From: JAAAPF01 sp046541805
GTDB lineage: Bacteria > Pseudomonadota > Alphaproteobacteria > Geminicoccales > Geminicoccaceae
Assembly (NCBI GenBank): GCA_046541805.1
Contig: JBKHCM010000001.1
Coordinates: 1-64,000 of the forward strand
Length of the DNA stretch: 64,000 nucleotides
Reading direction: 5' to 3'
The translations under genes and the position numbers were made by a program. Below the pieces are notes generated by a model. It ran no database searches and was not told where the DNA came from. It was given only the letters and a program-made list of their open reading frames with translations. Each line of letters opens with the position of its first letter. The first letter of the stretch is position 1. This document shows, piece after piece, positions 8,465-17,054 of the stretch.

Positions 8465-9142
8465 ATGAGCGAGCTGGGTGCGACCGTGGCGTTCAAGGGC
8501 GCCTTCGTCCCGGCGCGCACGGCGCTCTCCGGTCACCACGTCACGCTCGTGCCGCTGGACCCGCGCCCCCACGCCTTACCCTTGTTCGACGCCGCCCACG
8601 GCGAGCCCGTCGACCCGCGGCTCTGGTCCTATATGGGCTACGGACCGTTCGCTGATCTCGCCGCCTTCGAGGCCTGGCTCTGGCAGCAGGCGGCAGCGCT
8701 GGATCCCGTCTTCTACAGCGTCGTGCCGACCGGCGCCGAGCCGGCCGGGCTCGCCAGCTATCTACGCCTCGCCCCCGCCGACGGCACGATCGAGATCGGC
8801 CATCTCGTCTTCACGCCCCGCCTGCAGCGCACCACCGCTGCCAGCGAGGCGATCTACCTCCTGCTCGCCTACGCCTTCGATCGGCTGGGTTACCGCCGCG
8901 TCGAGTGGAAGTGCGACGCGCTCAACGGCCGCTCGCGCCGGGCCGCCGAGCGCTTCGGCTTCACCTTCGAGGGCATCTTCCGCCAGTCCAAGGTGGTGAA
9001 GGGGCGCAACCGCGACACCGCCTGGTTCGCGATGCTCGACGGCGAATGGCCACGCCACCGCGCCGCCTTCGAGGCGTGGCTCGCGCCCGCCAACCTCGAC
9101 GCGGCTGGTCACCAGCGCCGCCCGCTCGCCGCGTTGCGCTGA
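8465..9142 (+). CDS. GNAT N-acetyltransferase, RimJ/RimL type
   Basis: This 225-aa cytoplasmic protein resembles RimJ/RimL-type GNAT acetyltransferases, which transfer acetyl from acetyl-CoA to an amino group of a protein or small molecule. Visible family features are HVTLVPLDPRPHALPLF near the N-terminus, the central strand with GTIEIGHLVFTPRLQRTTAA (the acetyl-CoA loop region) and the C-terminal signature VEWKCDALNGRSRRAAERFG followed by FTFEGIFRQ. Start ATG 8465 is supported by GGGAGGG about 10 bases upstream; an upstream ATG-like start at 8435 is less likely. The gene is monocistronic and convergent with the M28 peptidase gene, 9 bp apart. The substrate is unknown. Confidence 0.9.
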   Translation: MSELGATVAFKGAFVPARTALSGHHVTLVPLDPRPHALPLFDAAHGEPVDPRLWSYMGYGPFADLAAFEAWLWQQAAALDPVFYSVVPTGAEPAGLASYLRLAPADGTIEIGHLVFTPRLQRTTAASEAIYLLLAYAFDRLGYRRVEWKCDALNGRSRRAAERFGFTFEGIFRQSKVVKGRNRDTAWFAMLDGEWPRHRAAFEAWLAPANLDAAGHQRRPLAALR

Positions 9143-9151
9143 CCGCCCGCG

Positions 9152-12046
9152 CTACTCCCGCACGCCGGGCGTGATGTCCAAGGTCATCTCCTCGCCGTCG
9201 CGCCGCACGGTGATGGTCGTCGCCTCGCCCGGCTCCAGGCCGTTCAGGGTGCGGACGTAGTCGTAGATGTTGGCGAGCTCCTGGCCGGCGAGGCCCGTGA
9301 CGACGTCGCCACCCTCGAGGCCGGCCGCCTGCGCCGGGCCGTCCTTCACGACGCCGGAAAGCGGCACGCCCGCCACCCCTTCCTCGGCGTAGTCCGGGAT
9401 GGTGCCCAAAAAGACGTCGCTCATCGACCGGCCGCCCGTGTCTTCGGGCCGCGCGACCTCGATGTACTCGGGTGCCACTTCGGCCTGTGCGCGCGAGCGC
9501 GCCACGAGTGACGTGAACCGGGCGATGTCGGCGAGCCCCTCGTAGTTGAGCTTGTCGGCGGTGTCCGACGGGCGGTGGTAGTCGTCATGGGCGCCGGTGA
9601 AGAGCGAGAGGATCGGCACCCCGGCGGTGTAGAACGCGGTGGCGTCGGTCGGCATGTAGGTGTCCTTCGACGTGCGAATGGGCAGACCGACGACGGCGTT
9701 GCGCCGTTCCACCTCGCGCGCCCAGAGCTCCGCCGAGCCGAGCCCCGAGACGATCAGGCGGTCGTCGAGGCGGCCGACCATGTCGAGGTTGATGTAGGCG
9801 GCGACGAGCTCGCCCAAATCCTCCGCGCCGGCCTGCTCGGCCGTCACCTCGGCGAAGTGCGAGGCGCCCAGTAGGCCCAGCTCCTCGCCCGACCAGGCGG
9901 CGAAGACGACGTCGCGGGCGCCATCCAGCTCGCCCGCCGCGTGGTCGGCCGCGAGCTTCTGCGCCACCTCGAGCAGGGCGGCGACGCCCGAGGCGTTGTC
10001 GTCGGCGCCGGGATGGATCTCCCCCTTCTCCTCGCCGCGAGCGAGCGAGCCCGAGGTCTCGCCGCGCCCCAGATGGTCGACATGGGCGCCCACCACGAGC
10101 GGCGCAGCACCGTTCTCGACGCCGTCCAGGTCGAGCCGGGCGAGGACGTTGCGGCCCGTTCGCTCCTCGAAGTCGAGGTCGACCTCGCCCGCGACCGTCA
10201 CGCCCACGAGCTCGCGGCCAGCCGCCTCGCCGGCCTCCAGCCGCGCGGTCATGTCGGCGAGGTCGTCGCCCAGCACCCCCAGCATGTGCTCGGCCGCGGC
10301 GCGGTCGACGGCGACCACGGGCAGGCCCGCCTCGCCGGAGATGGCCTCGTAGGAGAGCGCCGGCAGGCTGTCCTCGAAGCTCTCCCGCGGCGGCGGCGCC
10401 ACGATGACGCCCGCGGCGCCGCGCGACCTGGCGACCGACGCCTTGTACCGCAGATCGGCGACGCGCGAGAGCGCGGTGCGCGCCTCATTCGAGAGGTCCG
10501 CCGGCATGCCGCGCCAGACCAGCACCCAGCGGTCGGCGACGTCGCGCTCGGCATAGCTGTCGATCTCCGGCGCTTCGCCGGTGCCGTCGGCGACGAGACC
10601 ATAGCCGGCGAAGGTGACGCCCGTCTCCGCGAAGGCGCCGGTGCGCGAAAAGGCCAGGGGCCGCCAGTCGTCGTCCACCGCGAGGTCCCGCGGCTCACCG
10701 TCCACCGACACCGTCAGGCGGTTGGCATCGCCCAGATCCACGCCGGCGGTGAAGGTGAAGGGCTGGAACCTCCGGCCGTCGTCGCCGGCCGGCTCCAGCC
10801 CCAGCTCGGCGAACGCCTCGGCGACGTAGGCGCTGGCGCGTCTGGCACCCTTGGTGCCGGTGAGCCGGCCCGCCATCGCGGGATCGCTCAGCGCCTCGAC
10901 ATGGCGGCGGAGGTCGCCCTCGGTGATCGCCTCCTCGGTGCCGTCGAGCGGCGCGGCGGCCCGCTCCGCGCGCAGCGGTGCATCCTCGATCAGCTCGAGC
11001 GCCGCCGCGTGGTCCCAGTCGCCGATGAAGATCTGGCTCTGATCCTCGGGCGTCGCGTTCGAGGTCCAGCTGATGGTCGCGCCGTCGGGCGCGAAGGTGG
11101 CGAGGCCGTCGAAGCCCTCGCGGTCCGTCACCCGCACCGGCTCCTTCTCGCCTTCGGCGTCGACCAGATAGAGCTCGAAATTGGCGAAGCCCTGCAGATT
11201 GGTGGAGAAGATGATGTACTCGCCCGACGGGTGGAAAAAGGGCGCCCAGGACATCACGCCGAGATCGGTGATCCGCCGCTCGCCGCTGCCGTCGGCGTTC
11301 ATCGTGTAGATCTCGGCGCGCGCACCGTCCTCGGAGAAACGCCGCCAGACGATCTGCTCGCCGTCGGCGCTCCAAAACGGACCGCCGTCGTAGCCCGGGG
11401 CGTCGGTCAGCCGCCGCAGGTTCGAGCCGTCGGCGTCCATGACGTAGAGGTCCATGAAGTACGCCGGATCGCGCTCGAGCCGCTCCGCCTCCTCGGGCGG
11501 GAGGTCCGCGGCGTAGGCGTGGCGGTTCGAGGCGAAGACGATCCGTTCGCCGTCGGGCGAGTACGCGCCCTCGGCGTCGTAGCCGAAGGCGTCGGTGAGG
11601 CGGGTGTAGCCGCCGTCCTCCAGGTCGGTCGCGACGATCTCGTAATTCGGATCGTAGTCCCAGCTGTAGCGCCGGGTCTCGCCGGAGGCGCGGAAGTCCA
11701 GCTCCTCGCGCATCTTGGCCTCGGCCTCGGGGTCGAATTGGGTCGAGGCGAACAGTGCCTTCTCGCCCGAGGGATGGATCCAGCCGCAGGTGGTCTTGCC
11801 GACGCCCGTCGAGATGCGCTCGACGTCGCCGGTCTCGAGGTCGAGGACGTACATCTGGTAGAAGGGATTGCCGTCCTCGCGCTCGCTCTGAAAGATCATC
11901 TGCGTGCCGTCGGCCGAGAAATAGCCCTCGCCCGCGCGGCGGCCCTCGAAGGTGAGCTGGCGCGCGTTGGAGATCGGCGTGGTGTCGGCAGCCGCGGCGG
12001 GGCCGACGACCACAAGGGCCAAAAGCAGAGGCGAGAGGCGTCGCAT
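9152..12046 (-). CDS. Exported multi-domain M28 aminopeptidase with PD40 propeller, PA and PDZ domains
   Basis: This 964-aa protein starts with a signal peptide (MRRLSPLLLALVVVGPAAAA). It then has TolB/PD40-like propeller repeats (about 30-350, repeated SPDGERIVFASNR, SADGEQIVW and HPSGEYIIFSTN), a PA-like insert (about 440-600), an M28 zinc-peptidase core and a C-terminal PDZ domain (last 90 residues, GPAQAAGLEGGDVVTGL). The metal-site motifs are all present: GAHVDHLG (His), HPGADDNASGVAALLE (Asp), AWSGEELGLLG (Glu-Glu), INLDMVG (Asp) and HDDYHRPSDT (His). It should be a periplasmic or surface-exposed peptide-degrading aminopeptidase. The propeller may gate substrates as in tricorn-type proteases, and the PDZ may bind C-termini. 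It is transcribed alone; the downstream neighbour is convergent. Confidence 0.9.
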   Translation of the reverse strand: MRRLSPLLLALVVVGPAAAADTTPISNARQLTFEGRRAGEGYFSADGTQMIFQSEREDGNPFYQMYVLDLETGDVERISTGVGKTTCGWIHPSGEKALFASTQFDPEAEAKMREELDFRASGETRRYSWDYDPNYEIVATDLEDGGYTRLTDAFGYDAEGAYSPDGERIVFASNRHAYAADLPPEEAERLERDPAYFMDLYVMDADGSNLRRLTDAPGYDGGPFWSADGEQIVWRRFSEDGARAEIYTMNADGSGERRITDLGVMSWAPFFHPSGEYIIFSTNLQGFANFELYLVDAEGEKEPVRVTDREGFDGLATFAPDGATISWTSNATPEDQSQIFIGDWDHAAALELIEDAPLRAERAAAPLDGTEEAITEGDLRRHVEALSDPAMAGRLTGTKGARRASAYVAEAFAELGLEPAGDDGRRFQPFTFTAGVDLGDANRLTVSVDGEPRDLAVDDDWRPLAFSRTGAFAETGVTFAGYGLVADGTGEAPEIDSYAERDVADRWVLVWRGMPADLSNEARTALSRVADLRYKASVARSRGAAGVIVAPPPRESFEDSLPALSYEAISGEAGLPVVAVDRAAAEHMLGVLGDDLADMTARLEAGEAAGRELVGVTVAGEVDLDFEERTGRNVLARLDLDGVENGAAPLVVGAHVDHLGRGETSGSLARGEEKGEIHPGADDNASGVAALLEVAQKLAADHAAGELDGARDVVFAAWSGEELGLLGASHFAEVTAEQAGAEDLGELVAAYINLDMVGRLDDRLIVSGLGSAELWAREVERRNAVVGLPIRTSKDTYMPTDATAFYTAGVPILSLFTGAHDDYHRPSDTADKLNYEGLADIARFTSLVARSRAQAEVAPEYIEVARPEDTGGRSMSDVFLGTIPDYAEEGVAGVPLSGVVKDGPAQAAGLEGGDVVTGLAGQELANIYDYVRTLNGLEPGEATTITVRRDGEEMTLDITPGVRE

Positions 12047-12200
12047 GGGGATCCGCTGTCGTGTCGTGAGCCGCGGCGGGCGATCACGATGAAATAGGTG
12101 GCCCGTGGGCTACGGCCAAGATCCCGGCGCGACGCGCGGGAACGATGTCGCGGCGGCCGACCTTCCTCGTTCGACACACCGCAACGAGCGAGGCTCCCAA

Positions 12201-13202
12201 ATGGAGACGACGCGCATCGACGGCACCGGGCTCGCGCCCACGCGGATCGGGCTCGGCACCTGGGTCATGGGCGGCTGGATGTGGGGCGGCGTCGACGACG
12301 ACGCCGCCGTCGCCACGATCCACGCCGCCCTCGAGCAGGGCGTGACGCTGATCGACACCGCCCCGGTCTACGGCATGGGCCACGCCGAGCGGCTGGTCGG
12401 CCGCGCGCTCGCCGAGAGCGGCAGGCGCGACGAGGTCGTGCTCTCGACCAAGGCCGGGCTCGACTGGGAGGGCACGAGCCCCTTCCGCGACGCCAGCCGC
12501 CGGCGCCTCGTGCAGGAGATCGACGAGAGCCGCGAGCGGCTCGGCACCGATGCCGTCGACATCCTGCACGTGCACTGGCCCGACCCGCTGGTGCCGATCG
12601 AGGAGACGGCGGACGCCATGCGCGAGATCTTCGAGGCCGGCAAGACCCGGGCCGTGGGGGTGAGCAACTTCTCGGTGGAGCAGATCGAGCGCTTTCGCGC
12701 GCACTGCCCCTTGCACGTGGTGCAGCCGCCCTACAACCTGTTCGAGCGCGGTATCGAGGCCGAGCTATTGCCGCACGTCGAGCGCAACGGCATGACCACG
12801 CTCACCTACGGTGCGCTGTGCCGCGGCCTGCTTTCGGGCAAGATCGACCGGCACCGCGACTTTTCGGGCGACGACCTGCGCCAGAACGACCCCAAGTTTC
12901 AGGAGCCGCGCTTCGCGCAGTATCTCGACGCCGTCCAGTGCCTCGACGCGCTCGCCAAGGAGCGCTTCGGCAAGGACGTGATCCATCTGGCGCTCAGGTG
13001 GCTTTTGGACCGGCCCGGCGTGGGCGTGGCGCTCTGGGGCGCGCGGCGGCCCGATCAGCTCGCCCCGCTGGCCGACGTCGAGGACTTCCGGCTCGACGAC
13101 GCGGCGATGGCGGCGATCGACCGGATCCTCGCCGAGACGATCCGCGATCCCGTCGGTCCCGAGTTCATGGCGCCGCCGACGCGCGAGGCGCGGGCGGCGT
13201 GA
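12201..13202 (+). CDS. Aldo/keto reductase family oxidoreductase
   Basis: This 333-aa NADPH-dependent (beta/alpha)8-barrel protein carries the aldo/keto reductase catalytic tetrad context: TLIDTAPVYGMGHAERLVGR (Asp and Tyr), STKAGLDWEG (Lys) and ILHVHWPDPL (His). The C-terminal cofactor loop is seen in the segment LLDRPGVGVALWGARRPDQL. Such enzymes reduce aldehydes, ketones or sugars; the physiological substrate cannot be read from sequence. I chose ATG 12201, preceded by GCGAGG, because the family N-terminus begins at METTRIDGTGLAPTRIGLGT; the longer frame from 12105 adds an unsupported leader. It is convergent with the rhomboid gene (4 bp between stops). Confidence 0.9.
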   Translation: METTRIDGTGLAPTRIGLGTWVMGGWMWGGVDDDAAVATIHAALEQGVTLIDTAPVYGMGHAERLVGRALAESGRRDEVVLSTKAGLDWEGTSPFRDASRRRLVQEIDESRERLGTDAVDILHVHWPDPLVPIEETADAMREIFEAGKTRAVGVSNFSVEQIERFRAHCPLHVVQPPYNLFERGIEAELLPHVERNGMTTLTYGALCRGLLSGKIDRHRDFSGDDLRQNDPKFQEPRFAQYLDAVQCLDALAKERFGKDVIHLALRWLLDRPGVGVALWGARRPDQLAPLADVEDFRLDDAAMAAIDRILAETIRDPVGPEFMAPPTREARAA

Positions 13203-13206
13203 GCGC

Positions 13207-13920
13207 TCAGCGCTTTTTGATGTGATCCCAGGGCATCGGCCGGCGGTCGGCGGGGGCGAGCAGGTAGAGCAGGCCCACACCCGCGACGAAGCCGCCGGCA
13301 TGCGCCCACCAGGCGATGCCGGCTCCCATCTCGGGCGCCATCAACGCGCCGTAGCCCTGCAGGAGCTGCAGGCCGAACCAGAAGAGCGCGAAGCCCATGG
13401 CCGGGACGTCAAAGAAGAGCGGGAAGATGATGATCGGGACCAGCACCTTGATCTCGGCGCGCGGGTAGGACCATGCATAGGCCGCGATGACGCCGGCGAC
13501 GGCACCCGAGGCGCCGAGGGTCGGCACCTGCGAGCCGGCGTTGAAGACGACGTGGACCACACCCGCGGCGATGCCCGAGGCGAGGTAGAAGACGACGAAA
13601 CGGCCGGTGCCGAGACGGCTCTCGAGCGCGCAGCCGAAGAGCCACAGCGTCCACATGTTCAACAGGATGTGCAGCCAGCCGCCGTGCAGAAAGGTGCTGG
13701 TGAGCGGCCTGAGATAGTCCACGAGGCCCAGGGGCGGGACGTAGACGCCCGGCGGCGGCGTGTAGAGGATCGGGACCAGCGCGAACTCGGCGACGAAGCT
13801 GTTGGCCGCGCGCGGGGCCAGGCCGAGGGTGTAGAGGAAGACCAGCGCGTTGAGCGCGATCAGCGTGACCACCGCATAGGGCGGGGTGCGGCAGAACACC
13901 GAATCGCGGACGGGGATCAT
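13207..13920 (-). CDS. Rhomboid-family intramembrane serine protease
   Basis: This 237-aa polytopic membrane protein belongs to the rhomboid family (PF01694). The first helix is in YAVVTLIALNALVFLYTLGL, followed by the conserved HGGWLHILLNMWTLW segment of helix 2, the nucleophile motif GASGAVAG in helix 4 and the catalytic His in AWWAHAGGFVAGVG in helix 6. The Ser-His dyad is therefore complete and the protein is probably active. It would cleave substrates within the inner membrane; targets are unknown. The start ATG 13920 gives a short cytoplasmic tail; no clear Shine-Dalgarno precedes it, and a further in-frame start at 14001 adds an atypical Arg/His-rich leader. It diverges from the amidase gene. 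Confidence 0.9.
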   Translation of the reverse strand: MIPVRDSVFCRTPPYAVVTLIALNALVFLYTLGLAPRAANSFVAEFALVPILYTPPPGVYVPPLGLVDYLRPLTSTFLHGGWLHILLNMWTLWLFGCALESRLGTGRFVVFYLASGIAAGVVHVVFNAGSQVPTLGASGAVAGVIAAYAWSYPRAEIKVLVPIIIFPLFFDVPAMGFALFWFGLQLLQGYGALMAPEMGAGIAWWAHAGGFVAGVGLLYLLAPADRRPMPWDHIKKR

Positions 13921-14060
13921 CGCGGGCGCAGGCGCATGGCGGACATCATCATGCCGATGTAGGGTCGGCGCGCGCCGTTGTCGCGGGTGGCGTCTTGCCA
14001 AGCCGGTTGGCCAGCGCGTACCGGCATCGGTTCCGGGGGTACGGCGTGGGGAGGCGAGAC

Positions 14061-15476
14061 ATGAACCGCGAACTGTTGGCGCTGAGCGCGCGTGCGGCGG
14101 TGCGTGCGCTGCGGGCCGGAGAGCTCAAGCCGAGCGAACTCGTCGAGGCGGCGCTGGCGCGCCACGACGAGGTCGAGCCCGCGGTCAACGCGGTGCCGAC
14201 CCTCTGCTGCGAGCGCGCGCTGGCACGCGCTCGCGAGGTCGAGCGCGGCGCCCCGGCCGAGACCCTCCTGGGGGGCCTGCCGACGGTGGTGAAGGACCTG
14301 CACGACGTCGAGGGCGTGCGCACGACCTACGGCTCCACCATCTTCGCCGACCACGTGCCCGACCGCACCGACGTCTCGGTCCGGCGCCAGGAGGCGGCGG
14401 GCGCGATCGTGCTTGGCAAGTCCAACACCCCGGAGTTCGGCGCCGGCGCCAACACCTTCAACGAGGTCTTCGGCTACACCCGCAACCCGTGGGACACGCG
14501 GCTCACCTGCGGCGGCTCGTCGGGCGGCTCGGCGGTGGCGCTCGCCACCGGCACCGCCTGGCTCGCCGACGGCTCCGATCTCGGCGGCAGCCTGCGCACG
14601 CCCGCCGCCTTCACCGGCGTCGTCGGCCTGCGGCCGTCGCCCGGCCGGGTGCCGGGCGACAACCTCGCGGCCCGTTTTCAGACCTTGAGCGTGCGCGGGC
14701 CGATGGCGCGCGACGTCCGCGACTGCGCCTTGATGCTCGACGCCATGGCCGGCTTCGACCGCCGCGACCCGTTGAGCTTCGCCGCGCCTGCGGTGCCCTT
14801 CAGCGTTGCGGTCGAGCGACCGCCCGCGCTGCGGCGCGTCGGCTTCTCGCGCGATCTGGGCGGGATCACGCCGGTCGAGGCCGAGGTGGCGGCGGTCTGC
14901 GAGCGCGCGGCGCGCGGCTTCGAGGCGCTCGGCGTCGAGGTGGTGGAGGCGAGCCCCGATCTCGCCGCCGCGGTCGACACCTTCACCGTGCTCCGCGCCG
15001 AGCTCTTCGCCGCCAACATGGCGCCGGTGCTCGAGCGCTACCGCGACCAGCTCAAGCCCGAAGTGGTCTGGAACATCGAAAAGGGCTTGGCCCTCGACGC
15101 CGACGCCATCGGCCGCGCCGAGCGCGACCGCAGCGCGATGTTCGACGCGCTCGTGCGCTTCTTCGACGAGGTCGACCTCTTCGTCTGTCCCACCGCGATC
15201 TGCCGACCGTTTCCGGTCGAGCAGCGCTACGTCGAGGCGCTCGAGGGCCACCGCTTCGCGACGTATATCGATTGGGTGACGTCCACCTTCGCGCTGACGC
15301 TCACCGGCGCGCCGGCGCTGTCGCTGCCGGCGGGGCTGACCAGCGACGGCCTACCGGTGGGCCTCCAGCTGGTGGCACCGCCCCGCGGCGAGGCGCCGCT
15401 CCTGGCCGCCGCCGCCCAGCTCGAGGACCGGATCGGGCGGCTGTTCGCGGGCGTCCTCGACCCGCGCACCCCGTGA
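14061..15476 (+). CDS. Amidase-signature family hydrolase
   Basis: This 471-aa amidase-signature protein has the full Ser-cisSer-Lys triad: K78 in VVKDLHDVEG, S153 in GGSSGGSA and S177 in DGSDLGGSLRTPAA. The GSSGGS glycine/serine loop forms the oxyanion hole. It hydrolyses an amide or short ester; being remote from gatB/gatC it is probably a stand-alone catabolic or detoxifying amidase rather than the GatA subunit of the tRNA amidotransferase. ATG 14061 follows a good ribosome binding site (GGGGAGGCGAGAC); the in-frame ATG at 13995 is not supported. The gene converges with the Crp-like regulator, 4 bp between stops. Confidence 0.9.
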   Translation: MNRELLALSARAAVRALRAGELKPSELVEAALARHDEVEPAVNAVPTLCCERALARAREVERGAPAETLLGGLPTVVKDLHDVEGVRTTYGSTIFADHVPDRTDVSVRRQEAAGAIVLGKSNTPEFGAGANTFNEVFGYTRNPWDTRLTCGGSSGGSAVALATGTAWLADGSDLGGSLRTPAAFTGVVGLRPSPGRVPGDNLAARFQTLSVRGPMARDVRDCALMLDAMAGFDRRDPLSFAAPAVPFSVAVERPPALRRVGFSRDLGGITPVEAEVAAVCERAARGFEALGVEVVEASPDLAAAVDTFTVLRAELFAANMAPVLERYRDQLKPEVVWNIEKGLALDADAIGRAERDRSAMFDALVRFFDEVDLFVCPTAICRPFPVEQRYVEALEGHRFATYIDWVTSTFALTLTGAPALSLPAGLTSDGLPVGLQLVAPPRGEAPLLAAAAQLEDRIGRLFAGVLDPRTP

Positions 15477-15480
15477 GGGC

Positions 15481-16149
15481 TCAGCGCAGCCGCTCGGCCA
15501 GGCGGTCGCGATCGACGTACTGCACCCCCATGGGCGACCTGCGGACGATGCGATGGCGTTCCAGCCGCGAGAGCGCGCGCTCGACGTCGCTCTTGTCGAC
15601 GCCGAGCAGCGTCGCCCAGACGGCCGGATCGACCGGCGCGGGCAAGGGCGCCTCGCCCGAGCCGGCCCCGAGCCCCGCGACCGATTCGGCCAAGGCTTTC
15701 ATCATCTGGGTGTCGAGGCGTTCACGCGGCTCCACGTGATGGCCGCGGCCGGCGAGCATGCGGCCGACATTGGTCGAGAGCGCGGGCGACAACGCCATCG
15801 CGTGAAACAGGTCGAGCCGGTGGATCTCGGCAACGAGCACGGGCGTGGTGGCGCGGATCGTCGCCCAGGCGGGGCCGCTGTACAAACACATCCTGAGCCC
15901 CAGCGTCTCGCCCGCTTCGGCGACGACGTCCGGCCGACCGTCGTGATAGCGCAAGCGCGTCGCGCCTTGCACGAGGGCGAGGAAGCTGGTGTTCACCTCG
16001 CCCGCCTGGACCAGCGCCGCGCCGGGCGGCCGGCGGCGCCATCTCGCCTTGTTGCCCAGGCCGATCACCGTGTCGGTGCCGACGCCGGCGAACAAATTGA
16101 TACCCCCGAGCGTGTGCTGCGCCCACTCCGCAAACCGACGATCGACCAT
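15481..16149 (-). CDS. Crp/Fnr-family transcriptional regulator
   Basis: This 222-aa protein has a cNMP-binding-like beta roll (about 30-115; GAALVQAGEVNTSFLALVQG is the characteristic PGxxLxxxGE..xxxxxVxxG stretch) and a long dimer helix. Its winged-helix end DPAVWATLLGVDKSDVERAL followed by SRLERHRIVRR resembles the Crp C-terminal HTH. There is no cysteine cluster like that of FNR, so it does not look like an iron-sulfur sensor; the ligand is unknown. It is divergent from msrA across a 118-bp intergenic region that holds an AT-rich block, so it may control msrA, itself, or both. Confidence 0.8.
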   Translation of the reverse strand: MVDRRFAEWAQHTLGGINLFAGVGTDTVIGLGNKARWRRRPPGAALVQAGEVNTSFLALVQGATRLRYHDGRPDVVAEAGETLGLRMCLYSGPAWATIRATTPVLVAEIHRLDLFHAMALSPALSTNVGRMLAGRGHHVEPRERLDTQMMKALAESVAGLGAGSGEAPLPAPVDPAVWATLLGVDKSDVERALSRLERHRIVRRSPMGVQYVDRDRLAERLR

Positions 16150-16160
16150 GTACGCGGCTC

Positions 16161-16187
16161 ACTCATTCCAATTTTTCGGTCGGAACC
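16161..16187. promoter_or_regulatory. Putative control element between the Crp-like gene and msrA
   Basis: The short intergenic region contains ACTCATTCCAATTTTTCGGT followed by CGGAACC. TTCC and GGAA at its two sides form an interrupted inverted repeat (16167-16185). A very similar string, with a five-base insertion, precedes the DUF4914 gene at 22897-22922. It could be an operator or a promoter element; no measured evidence exists. Confidence 0.3.
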
Positions 16188-16267
16188 TGCCGCGGCCGAT
16201 GCGCTCGGGCAACGGTTGGCATGGCGCCGCGGCGCGTTATGTGTCGAGCAGCATCTGGGAGTACGGC

Positions 16268-16927
16268 ATGTTCGGTCTGTTCACCAAATCGACCCGCCTG
16301 CCCACCGCGGACGAGGCGCTCCCCGGCCGGCACACGCCGCTCGCCACCGCCTCGCGGCACGCGGTCACCGGCGCGGCGCTGCACCCGCCCTATCCGGACG
16401 GTACGCGCGAGGTCGTCGTCGCCATGGGTTGTTTCTGGGGCGCCGAGCGCCTGTTCTGGCGCGAGCCGGGCGTCGTGACGACGGCGGTCGGCTATGCCGG
16501 CGGCCACAGCCCCAACCCGACCTACGAGGAGGTCTGTAGCGGCCGGACGGGCCACGCCGAGGTCGTGCGCGTGGTCTACGACCCGGCGGTGGTCGCGCTG
16601 GAGCGGCTGCTGCAGATCTTCTGGGAGAGCCACGACCCGACCCAGGGCATGCGCCAGGGCAACGACGTCGGCACGCAGTATCGCTCGGCGATCTACACCA
16701 CCGACGCGGCCGATGCCGCGCTCGCCGAGGCCAGCCGCCGGGCCTATCAGGGGGCGCTCGACCGCGCGGGCAAGGCCGCCATCACCACCGAGATCCGCAC
16801 CGGCGTGCCGTTCTACTTCGCCGAGGACTACCACCAGCAATATCTGCACAAGGTGCCGCACGGTTACTGCGGCCTCGCCGGCACCGGCGTCGCCTGCCCG
16901 ACCGGCGCGGGCGTCGCGGCGAGCTGA
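16268..16927 (+). CDS. msrA: Peptide methionine (S)-S-oxide reductase MsrA
   Basis: This 219-aa enzyme repairs methionine S-sulfoxide in proteins using thioredoxin. The catalytic motif is MGCFWGAERLFW with the nucleophile C55, followed by TAVGYAGGHSPNPTYEEVCS, GHAEVVRVVYDP and the substrate-site segment FYFAEDYHQQYL. A C-terminal Cys pair in YCGLAGTGVACP may act as recycling cysteines. The N-terminal 45 residues (MFGLFTKSTRLPTADEALPG) are the extension common in alphaproteobacterial MsrA. ATG 16268 has GGGAG eleven bases upstream. It is alone on its strand, and its divergent neighbour is a Crp-like regulator. Confidence 0.95.
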   Translation: MFGLFTKSTRLPTADEALPGRHTPLATASRHAVTGAALHPPYPDGTREVVVAMGCFWGAERLFWREPGVVTTAVGYAGGHSPNPTYEEVCSGRTGHAEVVRVVYDPAVVALERLLQIFWESHDPTQGMRQGNDVGTQYRSAIYTTDAADAALAEASRRAYQGALDRAGKAAITTEIRTGVPFYFAEDYHQQYLHKVPHGYCGLAGTGVACPTGAGVAAS

Positions 16928-17054
16928 GAGGCGGCGTCGGGCGCGCGGGGGCGGCGACCCGATAGCGCATCGGCGGGTTGCGGGAGCGTTGTTGCAGCGC
17001 AGCATACAATCCGTATCTTGGCGGCCGCTCGACCCCATCTCGAAAGGCCGCCGC

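Noticed and set aside
9941..12097. 718-codon open frame on the plus strand opposite the M28 peptidase
   Set aside because: It lacks any recognisable domain and has the composition of a GC-driven antisense frame; the minus-strand protein has complete domains and active-site motifs.
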